Assembly: GCA_046260445.1 (NCBI GenBank)
Contig: JBHEPF010000151.1
Coordinates: 1-8,169, forward strand
DNA length: 8,169 nt
DNA from: F2B08 sp046260445
Lineage (GTDB): Bacteria > Actinomycetota > Actinomycetes > Actinomycetales > Dermatophilaceae
Reading direction: 5' to 3'
The notes under the pieces were generated by a model. The model was not told the origin of the DNA, searched no databases, and worked only from the letters and a program-made list of their open reading frames with translations. Position numbers and translations under genes: made by a program. This document shows, piece after piece, positions 1-6,512 of the stretch (positions within the stretch are counted from its first letter, which is position 1; each line of letters begins with the position of its first letter).

Positions 1-942
1 CTCGTCGGCGACGCGGACGGGGACGCCGAGCTCGTGGCGGAGGCGCTCGGTCCAGCCGCGCAGCAGGGCGCCGCCGCCGGTGAGGGTGACGCCGTTGTCG
101 AGGATGTCGCCGGCGAGCTCGGGCGGGCAGACGTCGAGGACGGTGCGCACGATGTCGGTGATGGTGAGGACCGGGGTCTCGATGGCGCGGCGGATGTCGA
201 CCGAGGAGACCTGGACGGTCTTCGGCAGGCCGGTGAGCAGGTCGCGGCCGCGGACCCGGGTCGTGAGCTCCTGGCTGAGCGGGAAGACCGAGCCGACCGC
301 GACCTTGATGTCCTCGGCGCTGCGCTCGCCGAGGAGCAGGGAGTACTCGCTCTTGACGTGGGCGATGATCGCCTCGTCGATCTCGTCGCCGCCGACGCGC
401 ACCGACCGGGCCGTGACGATGCCGCCGAGGCTGATGACGGCGACGTCGGTCGTGCCGCCACCGATGTCGACGACGAGATGGGCGCGGGTCTCGTTGACGG
501 GCAGTCCGGCGCCGAGGGCTGCCGCCATGGCCTCCTCGATGATGTAGACGCGTCGTGCTCCGGAGCGCAGGGCCGAGTCCTCGAGGGCTCTTCTCTCCAC
601 GCCGGTGACCTCGCTGGGGACACAGATGACGATGCGCGGGCGGAAGACCTTGCTCGGGCCGACCTGCTCGACGAAGTAGCGCAGCATCCGCTCGGTGATC
701 TCGGCGTCGCTGACGACCCCGTCCTTGAGCGGGCGCACCGCCTCGACGTGGTCGGGGGTGCGGCCGAGCATCTCCTTGGCCTTGTGGCCGGCCGCGATCA
801 TCCGTCCGCTGCGCCGGTCGACGGCGACGACCGAGGGCTCGTCGAGGACGATGCCGCGGCCGCGCTGGTAGATCACCGTGTTGGCGGTCCCGAGGTCGAT
901 CGCGAGGTCCCCGACCCCGTGTCTCGACCACCAGTTCGCCAT
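1..942 (-). CDS. mreB: Rod shape-determining protein MreB (C-terminus cut by window edge)
   Basis: Bacterial actin homologue that polymerises on the inner face of the membrane and organises lateral peptidoglycan synthesis. The frame is open from the ATG at 942 to base 1, giving 314 residues of a family usually about 340-350 long, so roughly 30 C-terminal residues are missing. Visible actin-fold motifs are the phosphate-1 loop DLGTANT (residues 16-22), the phosphate-2 loop VDIGGGTTDVAV (from about 158) and the adenosine-motif region LTGGGALLRG (about 286-295). The start is supported by the family N-terminus (GDLAIDLGTANT shortly after Met) and by a TANNNT hexamer 7 nt upstream. No Shine-Dalgarno sequence is visible. 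In many actinobacteria mreB is followed by mreC and mreD, which would lie beyond the left edge. Its first ~27 codons recur as a broken copy at 5547-5626. The assignment is firm. Confidence 0.96.
   Translation of the reverse strand, partial: MANWWSRHGVGDLAIDLGTANTVIYQRGRGIVLDEPSVVAVDRRSGRMIAAGHKAKEMLGRTPDHVEAVRPLKDGVVSDAEITERMLRYFVEQVGPSKVFRPRIVICVPSEVTGVERRALEDSALRSGARRVYIIEEAMAAALGAGLPVNETRAHLVVDIGGGTTDVAVISLGGIVTARSVRVGGDEIDEAIIAHVKSEYSLLLGERSAEDIKVAVGSVFPLSQELTTRVRGRDLLTGLPKTVQVSSVDIRRAIETPVLTITDIVRTVLDVCPPELAGDILDNGVTLTGGGALLRGWTERLRHELGVPVRVADE
863..942 (-). repeat. Direct repeat copy A (start of intact mreB)
   Basis: The 5' end of intact mreB, repeated in the same orientation at 5547-5626 with an offset of 4,684 bp. 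870-930 is identical in both copies. Mismatches are at 868, 869, 931, 934, 935 and 936. With copy B it brackets the patatin gene. Confidence 0.9.
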
Positions 943-949
943 ACGGTTC

Positions 950-955
950 AGGCTA
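950..955 (-). promoter_or_regulatory. Candidate -10 hexamer for a leaderless mreB transcript
   Basis: On the minus strand TAGCCT fits TANNNT and ends 7 nt before the mreB ATG. This would place the transcription start at or next to the first base of the start codon, a common actinobacterial arrangement. The lack of a Shine-Dalgarno sequence before mreB fits this. I see no convincing -35 box. The scar copy of the mreB start at 5626 does not retain this hexamer. Confidence 0.45.
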
Positions 956-973
956 CGTGCGGGCGGCTGGCGT

Positions 974-994
974 GCTCGGCAGGCCACGCCGAGC
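974..994 (-). terminator. Hairpin between patatin gene and mreB
   Basis: Perfect 7-bp inverted repeat (GCTCGGC / GCCGAGC) with a 7-nt loop, 20 nt past the patatin stop codon and 19 nt before the candidate mreB -10. No T-rich tract follows on the minus strand, so it is at best a weak terminator or attenuator that could separate the two genes. It could equally be chance structure in GC-rich DNA. Confidence 0.3.
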
Positions 995-1013
995 CCGCGG
1001 TCGCGGTCGCCTC

Positions 1014-4000
1014 TCAGCGGTCTCCAGCGGCTGTCTCTGACCGGGCACCCTGCTCGGCGTCCATCCGCTCGCGCTCCGCGTCAACCCGGGCACCCTCGAG
1101 AGCCTCGACACGCGCGCGCTCCTGCTCCAGGCGGGTCCGCTCGCTCTTGATGCGTTTGTACATGCGGGTGCCCATGGGCTTCCTCAGCTCGAGCGGCCGG
1201 GCGTCCCTGGGCGCGCGGACGAAGCCGCGGTAGGCCACACCCCGGCCGAGCAGGTCCCAGGCAGACGCCAGTTGGGCCGCCTTATCCGGATCCGTGGGCG
1301 TCTCCTGGTCGGGTGGAAGGCTCGGCAGCGAGCCCACCGCCAGCGCGTGCTTCACCTCGCGATCGGCGATCCGGCTCATCGCCTTGAGCGGCAGCCACAG
1401 TGGCACGACCAGGACCAGCAGCAGGCCCAGCACCACGGACGTGCCGAGGAGGGCCCGCACCCAGCCGACCTGCATCCAGTCACTCTGCAGCCAGCCGTCA
1501 CGGGTGATCACGAACACCGCGAGACCCAGGTAGCCCGCGCCGTACAAGACCGCCCACCCCACCGAGGCACCGGCCGGGTGCGACAGCGTCTGGAACCCCC
1601 ACACCTCGCCCGCGGCTGTCCGTTGCCTCGACAGCACCTGGAGCTGCCGCCCCAGCACGAAGGCTGCCGCGGCGCCAAGGAGGACCGCGACGACGGCTGC
1701 CACGATGAGCCAGTCGCCGGCCCCGGTGGCACGAGTCGCCACCTCGTCCCAACCCTCGTCGGACAGCCAGATGCCGAGCGCGACCACCCCGATGACTGCG
1801 CCGACCTTCAGTGCCAGTCCGAGCAGAGACGTGAGCAGCCCGCGGGCACGTCGCACGGTCTGGGCGAACCCTCGACGCACTCCTGTGGCACCTTCCACAG
1901 GGCGGAGGTTGCGGCGGTCGGCCAACCGGTCGAGTGCGGCCCACACGCTGCCCGTCGTCGCGGGCAGGCTGCCCAGCACCATGAGGGCCGCAGCCAGCGC
2001 GACGACGACCAGCAGGGTCGACACCCCCCAGCCGGCGGCCGCGGCGGTGCTCGGGTCCGCTGTGGCGTCCTCGTCCTGGGCGCGGTTCACGGCGAAGACC
2101 ACGAGCGGCACGATCGGCGTCAACAGCACCAGTCCGTGCAGCATCGTCCCGCTGCGGAGTGCGCCGATCGCGAAGGCGACGAGCACGGCACTGGCCCCGA
2201 GCGCCGCTGCCGGACCGGCTAGACCCGCCGGCAGGGCACCGAAGAGCGCCAGCGCGAGCAGAACAGCGCCGATGGCGAGAGCAAGCAGCGAGAAGCTCCG
2301 CCCCAGCACGCCCTTGCCGGTCAGCCCGGTCACCACCCAGAACGGCAACAACATGGCACCACGCAGGGTCCGCGTGACCGGCTTGGCCGCGGTGAGACCG
2401 GACTGCTCGGAGTCGACGACGGTCGCCGCGACGGCAGCCGCCGTGGTCGCGGTGCGGATCATCTGGTCGCTGGCACCCTCCTGCTGCAAAGGTTCGCGAC
2501 CGATCCCGGCCCGGTCGAATGCCTCCAGGGCCGCAGCGCGGTCCTGCGGCGACAGGTCACCCGACCTGCCTCGGGCGTGGTTGTCGAGCCGGGTCAGCAG
2601 CGGCTCGTGCTCCTTGACGAAGATCTCGCCGTGGGAGCGGGGGTTGGCGCCCTCCACCCCGTCGGCGCGCACGGCGCCGGCGAGAGCGGGCAGCTCGGAG
2701 GGGACGATGTGCAGATGCAGGGCCCACGCGAAGAGGTCGGCCAGTGCGGGCAGAGCCGCATTGAGGTTCTCCGCGGGGACGCGCGCGTCCAGGACCGGGG
2801 TCAGCTCCTGCACCGCCTTGTCCCGCAGGTCACGGATGCGGGAGTCCTCGCGAAGGTCCTCGGGGAAGAGACGCTCGACGATCTCGGTCACGGTGGCGCG
2901 GGCGAAATCCTCCGGGTTGGACGATGGCTCGCTCAGGTACCTGGTCAGCTGGGCGGTGCGGCGCAGCCGCGCGGGCTGGAGGACGACTCGGCACAGGTGA
3001 CTCGCCGCATCGACTCGGCCCCAGGTCCAGTCGTTCACCCGCCAGGACCGCTTGAGGAAGCCGCCGAAGCGGTTGACCGACATCCCACCCAGCTTGTCGT
3101 CGCCGGTGTGGGTGTACTGGGCGAAGGCGTTGGCCGTCTGGGCGCTCAGCTGCGCGATCTCGACCGGCAGCGTGGCGCCGGTGCTGACCTCGTCACCGAG
3201 GGTGGTGGCGGCGATCTCGATCTGGAGCAGCCGGGTCAGGAGGTCGTCGGCGTCCAGTGGCACACCGTCGGGGGCGAGGGCGTCACGCCACCGGTACAGG
3301 TCGGCGGCGTCTCCGTGCCGAGGCATCGTGGCACCCTGGCGCTCGCAGTACCTCACCAGGATGGGGAGCACGGGGCGGAGCGCCGCCACCATGTCCCCGA
3401 CATAGCCGCGCACGAGGTCGCCCGCAGCGGTCTGTGCGGCTGAGGGCTTGAGCAGCGCGGTCAGCCGTGTCGTGAGCTGTTCCTTCAGCTCCTGCGTGCG
3501 CTCGGGGTCCGAACCGCCTCGGACGGCGGCTTCGTTGCTCGCGACCTTGTCGATCAGCTCGACGAGCCGGCTGTTGTCGACCGGCTCGGCCATCAGATGC
3601 TCGTAGTAGGCCAGGCGCAACGACCAGTACGACTCGTTGGGCTGCAACGAGGCCGGCAACGGCTCCTTCCAGACGTCGTCGGTGAGACCCCGCGAGTCGC
3701 GTAGCCGGCCGATCCGCTCCGAGATCGTCGTCCGCGCCGTCTCCACGGCGTCGTAGTCATCTCCCGTGGTCACCCACACCAGGCGGCGCAGCAGGTCTGC
3801 GCCGGCCTCGGCCACTCCCAGACCTGCGGTGACCCCCCAGCGCCACCCTCTGGCCGGCTCGGGACGGCCGAGCCGAGGCGCCTCATCGGGGTAGTACGGA
3901 CTCGGTCGGCCCCACCTGCTCTGCCACTCGTCCTGCGCGTTCTCCGCGGCGCGACGAACACGGTCGTAGCTCCACCCCTCGGGCAGCGCCGTCTCCGGGC

Positions 4001-5321
4001 CGTTGTCACCCAGCGGCCTCTCAACCGCGCGCCGCGCGAGGTCACGGGCGGCCCGCCACCGCCGAAGCCGGCAGTAGTGCGGATAGAGGGAACGGACGAG
4101 GGACTCGATCCCGACCGTGGAGGGCTCATCGCGTGACTCGCCGACCGACCTCAGCACATCACTGCGGGTGCCGCGGCGTCCCGCCGCCCGCTTGTTGTGC
4201 TCCTCGAGGTCGTCGACGAAGGTGCGGCTGCCCTGTGCGGTCAGCGCCCCCAGGATGCCGCCTATCGCGCCGGCGAGGGTGGGTGGCTTGGCCTGCTCGT
4301 CGGCGAGGTCCGGTCCGGGTGCCTGGGCGTGAGGGAAGACGAGCAACATGACCCGCCGCACGGGTCCACTGGCGGGCATGGCCTCCACCGCCTCCAGAGC
4401 CGGCAGGGTCGGCGTGTTCGCGAGCAGACCTCCGTCGACGGCGAACCGCGAGCGGTTCCGCGCCGGCCCCTCCTCGCCCCAGTCCTTGACGAAACCCGCC
4501 ATGTCCGGACGGAGCCGTTGGCTCTCGGTGAGGACCGCATCGGGCTTCGGCGCGGGATGCAACGGCGAGTGGACCGGCACGAAGGACGGCTCGAAGGCCA
4601 CAGGGAAGCTTGCCGTGCTCCGTGACGCCAGGGCCAGCCGGTGTGCGGTGCGCTCGATGGCCGCCTTGCCGAAGGGGTCCTTGGTCGTCGGCGTGGCGGG
4701 CAGCCGCCGCCAGTGGAACCGGGCGGCGTGGATGCTCTGCGGCAGCTTCTGACCCATCGAGTCGACCGACACCCGCTGGTTGCCGTTGAGCACCGTCGTC
4801 GTGATCGACAAGTCGATGGGGGCCTCAACCGGCTCGCGCCACAGGCTTCCGGGCTTGGCGAGCAGGCCCAGCGCGTTGTTCAGCTGGGGCAGGAAGAACT
4901 CGTCGCCCTGCAGCAGCGAGGAGGGTGAGCCCCGGAAGGGCTGCCGCATCAGTGCCTCGATCCGCCCCTGGTCGACCCACACGTCACGCAGCAGGCTCAG
5001 TCGGGCCTCCGGGTTGACCTGACACAGCGCCAGCGCTGCACCGTTGATCCCGCCGGCCGAGGTGCCGGCGATCACGTCAGCGCGTGCGGTGCTCCCTGCA
5101 AGTGCCAGCAGGGCCGCATACACGTCGGTGGAACCAGGCACCTGCGGAAGCGAACCGTCCAGCCGGCTGGCCTTGGTCAGCCGGTCGAGCTCCATGACGG
5201 CCCCACCCATCCACACCGCCAGAGAGACGCCCCCGTTGAGGATCACCCCGAAGCGGATCTCCTCCAGTGGGATCGCCCTGGAGACCCGGGCCGTTTCCGC
5301 CTTGCCGAGCAGACCAGTCAT
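1014..5321 (-). CDS. Large patatin-like phospholipase with DUF3376-type block and multi-pass membrane C-terminus
   Basis: Predicted membrane-bound lipid acyl hydrolase of 1,435 residues. The N-terminal patatin domain has a glycine-rich oxyanion segment GGVSLAVWMGG (30-40), the nucleophile elbow GTSAG with Ser88, and the catalytic dyad Asp in DGG (Asp296). The block KLGG...FGGFLKRSWRVNDWTWGRVD (743-771) is characteristic of actinobacterial patatin-related proteins carrying DUF3376. By my recollection those related proteins end near there, so the next ~660 residues are extra. They comprise a soluble linker, about eight hydrophobic segments (roughly 1010-1030, 1038-1055, 1060-1078, 1099-1119, 1163-1186, 1203-1223, 1254-1273, 1289-1312) and a charged Arg/Glu-rich probable coiled coil (about 1388-1428). 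The ATG at 5321 was chosen because a GGAGGG lies 5 nt upstream and the conserved domain begins about 20 residues in. The frame stays open upstream but runs through a gene scar. Substrate is unknown; the family assignment is firm. Confidence 0.9.
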   Translation of the reverse strand: MTGLLGKAETARVSRAIPLEEIRFGVILNGGVSLAVWMGGAVMELDRLTKASRLDGSLPQVPGSTDVYAALLALAGSTARADVIAGTSAGGINGAALALCQVNPEARLSLLRDVWVDQGRIEALMRQPFRGSPSSLLQGDEFFLPQLNNALGLLAKPGSLWREPVEAPIDLSITTTVLNGNQRVSVDSMGQKLPQSIHAARFHWRRLPATPTTKDPFGKAAIERTAHRLALASRSTASFPVAFEPSFVPVHSPLHPAPKPDAVLTESQRLRPDMAGFVKDWGEEGPARNRSRFAVDGGLLANTPTLPALEAVEAMPASGPVRRVMLLVFPHAQAPGPDLADEQAKPPTLAGAIGGILGALTAQGSRTFVDDLEEHNKRAAGRRGTRSDVLRSVGESRDEPSTVGIESLVRSLYPHYCRLRRWRAARDLARRAVERPLGDNGPETALPEGWSYDRVRRAAENAQDEWQSRWGRPSPYYPDEAPRLGRPEPARGWRWGVTAGLGVAEAGADLLRRLVWVTTGDDYDAVETARTTISERIGRLRDSRGLTDDVWKEPLPASLQPNESYWSLRLAYYEHLMAEPVDNSRLVELIDKVASNEAAVRGGSDPERTQELKEQLTTRLTALLKPSAAQTAAGDLVRGYVGDMVAALRPVLPILVRYCERQGATMPRHGDAADLYRWRDALAPDGVPLDADDLLTRLLQIEIAATTLGDEVSTGATLPVEIAQLSAQTANAFAQYTHTGDDKLGGMSVNRFGGFLKRSWRVNDWTWGRVDAASHLCRVVLQPARLRRTAQLTRYLSEPSSNPEDFARATVTEIVERLFPEDLREDSRIRDLRDKAVQELTPVLDARVPAENLNAALPALADLFAWALHLHIVPSELPALAGAVRADGVEGANPRSHGEIFVKEHEPLLTRLDNHARGRSGDLSPQDRAAALEAFDRAGIGREPLQQEGASDQMIRTATTAAAVAATVVDSEQSGLTAAKPVTRTLRGAMLLPFWVVTGLTGKGVLGRSFSLLALAIGAVLLALALFGALPAGLAGPAAALGASAVLVAFAIGALRSGTMLHGLVLLTPIVPLVVFAVNRAQDEDATADPSTAAAAGWGVSTLLVVVALAAALMVLGSLPATTGSVWAALDRLADRRNLRPVEGATGVRRGFAQTVRRARGLLTSLLGLALKVGAVIGVVALGIWLSDEGWDEVATRATGAGDWLIVAAVVAVLLGAAAAFVLGRQLQVLSRQRTAAGEVWGFQTLSHPAGASVGWAVLYGAGYLGLAVFVITRDGWLQSDWMQVGWVRALLGTSVVLGLLLVLVVPLWLPLKAMSRIADREVKHALAVGSLPSLPPDQETPTDPDKAAQLASAWDLLGRGVAYRGFVRAPRDARPLELRKPMGTRMYKRIKSERTRLEQERARVEALEGARVDAERERMDAEQGARSETAAGDR

Positions 5322-5325
5322 GACG

Positions 5326-5331
5326 CCCTCC
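5326..5331 (-). promoter_or_regulatory. Shine-Dalgarno sequence of the patatin gene
   Basis: GGAGGG on the minus strand, 4 nt before the ATG at 5321 (5 nt if the core is taken as GGAGG). This strong site decides the start, against in-frame starts further upstream such as those at 5615 and 5618. Confidence 0.75.
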
Positions 5332-5365
5332 AGACCAGGCGCCGCCCTGGGTCGCCCGTCCGCCA

Positions 5366-5394
5366 ACCTTAGCGATGGCAGGACTCTCAGGACA
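5366..5394 (-). promoter_or_regulatory. Possible promoter of the patatin gene
   Basis: Minus-strand TAAGGT (5371-5366) fits TANNNT. A poor -35-like TGTCCT (5394-5389) lies 17 nt upstream. It would give a short leader of about 40 nt containing the Shine-Dalgarno site. The -35 match is weak and this is only a candidate. Confidence 0.25.
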
Positions 5395-5510
5395 GGTACA
5401 GAACGCCGCGATCCTCGGGGTCCGTCCGAAGGGTGGATTCCCCTGGGGCCTGGGCGTTGCGGCGGTGGGGAGCGGAGGCTGGTGGGGTGGCTGATCGTCG
5501 GCGGCCGCGA

Positions 5511-5547
5511 CGGCGACGAGCGGAAGCCCGGGATGCACCCCTCCCCC
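5511..5547 (-). repeat. Short repeat of an ndk internal segment (scar copy)
   Basis: 5517-5543 matches 6672-6698 at 26 of 27 positions. Similarity continues to 5547 with one more mismatch, and to 5511 after a 1-base gap. The parent segment encodes the EGCIPGFRS region of Ndk. Confidence 0.8.
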
Positions 5548-5626
5548 GCTGACAGATCACCGTGTTGGCGGTCCCGAGGTCGATCGCGAGGTCCCCGACC
5601 CCGTGTCTCGACCATCATGCCGCCAT
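5547..5626 (-). repeat. Direct repeat copy B (mreB-derived half of the scar)
   Basis: Partner of 863-942. It is very probably the derived copy, because it ends abruptly, has TGA at codon 4 and is followed by ndk-like rather than mreB sequence. Similarity stops just upstream of the ATG, so the mreB promoter hexamer is not part of the repeat. Confidence 0.9.
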
Positions 5627-5648
5627 GCTCCTCGGTCTGCAGGAGCGA

Positions 5649-5672
5649 AGCGCCCCTACTCAAGGTGGCGCT
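5649..5672 (-). terminator. Hairpin downstream of cueP (distal)
   Basis: 6-bp inverted repeat (AGCGCC / GGCGCT) with a 12-nt loop, about 60-85 nt beyond the cueP stop. No T tract follows. Weak candidate. Confidence 0.2.
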
Positions 5673-5681
5673 GCTAAGCCT

Positions 5682-5696
5682 CGCTCGGCACGAGCG
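5682..5696 (-). terminator. Hairpin downstream of cueP (proximal)
   Basis: 6-bp GC-rich stem (CGCTCG / CGAGCG) with a 3-nt loop, starting about 37 nt beyond the cueP stop. Its position suits a terminator between cueP and the patatin gene, but no T-rich tail follows. Confidence 0.3.
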
Positions 5697-5732
5697 CACG
5701 GCTCGCACCGTGTCAGGCGAACACGCGTCGGC

Positions 5733-6326
5733 TCAGGTGAGCTGGAGGGTGGTCACGCAGGTGGGGTCCTCAGGGCCGGTGGCGATCGGCGCGGTGACGG
5801 ACCTGCCGTCGAAGGACACCTCGATGGTGCCCTCGATGTCGCGGGGCAGCCAGAACCCGACGAACCCGTTGTCATAGGTCGTCACGGTCTCATCCACGAG
5901 CACCTCGCCGTCGGCGGCGGTGATCGTGACGTCGAGGTCCTCACCGACGAGCTCACCCTGGCAGCCGGCGAGGTTGTGGTAGTAGCACTCGTGGGTCTGG
6001 TCGACATACGGCGCGAGCGAGAGGTAGAAGTCGTCCTCGGCGAGCGGGATCTCCTTCTCGCCGTCCTCGGTCGTGAAGAGGACGTGGTCGTAGCGGACCG
6101 AACCGACGAGTCCCTGTTCACGGTCGTCGCTGGTCTGGTCGAGCTCGGTGACGATGTCGCGGGGCTCGCTGTCCGCCAGGCCGTACGGCTCCAGGAACGA
6201 CGTGTCGACCTGGGTGATTGTCGACGTCTGCTCGGACACAGCCGTCGGGTCGTCGGTTCCGTTCGACGAGCATCCGGCGAGGACGAGGAGCGGGATCGCC
6301 GCGACTGCCAGCAGAGTCTTCTTCAT
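5733..6326 (-). CDS. cueP: CueP-family copper-binding lipoprotein
   Basis: Predicted extracytoplasmic copper-binding protein of 197 residues, anchored to the outer face of the membrane. In Salmonella, CueP is a periplasmic copper-binding protein. A lipoprotein signal is clear: MKK, a hydrophobic stretch, then lipobox LAGC with the lipidated Cys19. The family core follows: APYVDQTHECYYHNLAGCQG (105-124, with His112, Cys114, His117, Cys122), then YDNGFVGFWLPRDIEGT (151-167) and the C-terminal PTCVTTLQLT with Cys190. These cysteines and histidines are the plausible metal ligands. The ATG at 6326 is chosen because it begins the signal peptide and has AGAAGG 6 nt upstream; in-frame sequence further upstream lacks any signal. 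It lies 186 nt after ndk and probably has its own promoter. No copper pump or copper regulator is visible nearby. Family assignment from sequence pattern is strong; metal specificity is inferred. Confidence 0.88.
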   Translation of the reverse strand: MKKTLLAVAAIPLLVLAGCSSNGTDDPTAVSEQTSTITQVDTSFLEPYGLADSEPRDIVTELDQTSDDREQGLVGSVRYDHVLFTTEDGEKEIPLAEDDFYLSLAPYVDQTHECYYHNLAGCQGELVGEDLDVTITAADGEVLVDETVTTYDNGFVGFWLPRDIEGTIEVSFDGRSVTAPIATGPEDPTCVTTLQLT

Positions 6327-6332
6327 CGTGCG

Positions 6333-6338
6333 CCTTCT
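6333..6338 (-). promoter_or_regulatory. Shine-Dalgarno sequence of cueP
   Basis: AGAAGG on the minus strand, 6 nt before the ATG at 6326. It supports starting at the signal peptide rather than at upstream in-frame codons. Confidence 0.6.
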
Positions 6339-6410
6339 GTTGGGAGGTGGGTCTACGTCCATCAACGGGGCAATTCTCAGGTTTGTGCCCACCCGTCGCG
6401 CGAGGTTTGG

Positions 6411-6453
6411 GAGGGAACCCTCAACTTCGGGAGGGATCGCTTGTCGCCCGAAG
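6411..6453. promoter_or_regulatory. Two adjacent inverted repeats in the ndk-cueP gap
   Basis: GAGGG-AA-CCCTC (6411-6422) is followed after 2 nt by CTTCGGG...CCCGAAG (6425-6431 and 6447-6453, 15-nt loop). They lie 60-103 nt downstream of the ndk stop and 85-127 nt upstream of cueP. They could be an ndk terminator (no T tract is seen) or an operator for cueP. I cannot match them to a known copper-regulator site. Confidence 0.3.
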
Positions 6454-6512
6454 ATGAGCCTTCCTTCCCTGGGAGAGAAACCTGGGGCGGCGGCGGGGCG
6501 GGGTGCCGGCCC

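Larger units (their letters stand above)
5511..5626 (-). pseudogene. Chimeric gene scar: mreB 5' end fused head-to-tail to an internal piece of ndk
   Basis: Read on the minus strand, 5626-5547 copies mreB from its ATG to about codon 27 (compare 942-863; 6 mismatches in 80, with 870-930 and 5554-5614 identical over 61 bp). It runs directly into 5547-5511, a copy of the ndk segment encoding EGCIPGFRS (compare 6702-6665; 2 mismatches and one 1-base gap). The mreB copy keeps the ATG, but its fourth codon is TGA, so it cannot make the MreB N-terminus. Neither piece carries enough sequence to encode an enzyme. The order mreB-start then ndk-middle, in the parental orientation, matches the novel joint of a tandem duplication of an ndk-to-mreB segment. 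The similarity is seen directly; the duplication history is inferred. Confidence 0.85.
5322..5732. other. 411-bp stretch between cueP and the patatin gene with no intact gene
   Basis: Three parts can be told apart. 5322-5510 is the patatin leader: Shine-Dalgarno, a possible promoter and otherwise unremarkable GC-rich DNA. 5511-5626 is the chimeric mreB/ndk scar. 5627-5732 is the downstream side of cueP, with two small hairpins. Frames that stay open here give low-complexity Arg/Pro-rich translations without recognisable domains, so I call no gene. Confidence 0.7.

Noticed and set aside
870..942. The mreB repeat as an attachment site of an integrated element
   Set aside because: No integrase or other recombinase is present between or beside the repeats, and the ndk fragment fused to the repeat is better explained by tandem duplication. 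A distant element cannot be excluded.
34..1233. Long plus-strand open frame over mreB
   Set aside because: It is antisense to mreB, its translation is acidic low-complexity Asp/Ala/Gly-rich sequence typical of reverse frames in GC-rich genes, and it runs on across two minus-strand genes.
1014..5321. Patatin gene as part of a nucleotide-signalled antiphage system of the CapV type
   Set aside because: No cyclase, ubiquitin-like or other partner gene is adjacent, and the DUF3376-type architecture differs from compact CapV effectors.
5554..5626. A second functional mreB paralogue start
   Set aside because: The copy has TGA at codon 4, ends after about 27 codons, and continues into ndk-derived sequence.
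5322..5708. N-terminal extension of the patatin protein up to a start at 5708
   Set aside because: The extra sequence is low-complexity, passes through the mreB/ndk scar out of frame, and the start at 5321 has a strong Shine-Dalgarno and fits the family N-terminus.
6368..6390. MerR/CueR-type copper operator before cueP
   Set aside because: The GGGCA/TGCCC pair is short, asymmetrically spaced and not set between -35 and -10 boxes as such operators are.
6484..6503. G-quadruplex candidate downstream of ndk
   Set aside because: Only three runs of three or more G occur; a fourth run is missing, and similar G-rich patches are expected at this base composition.
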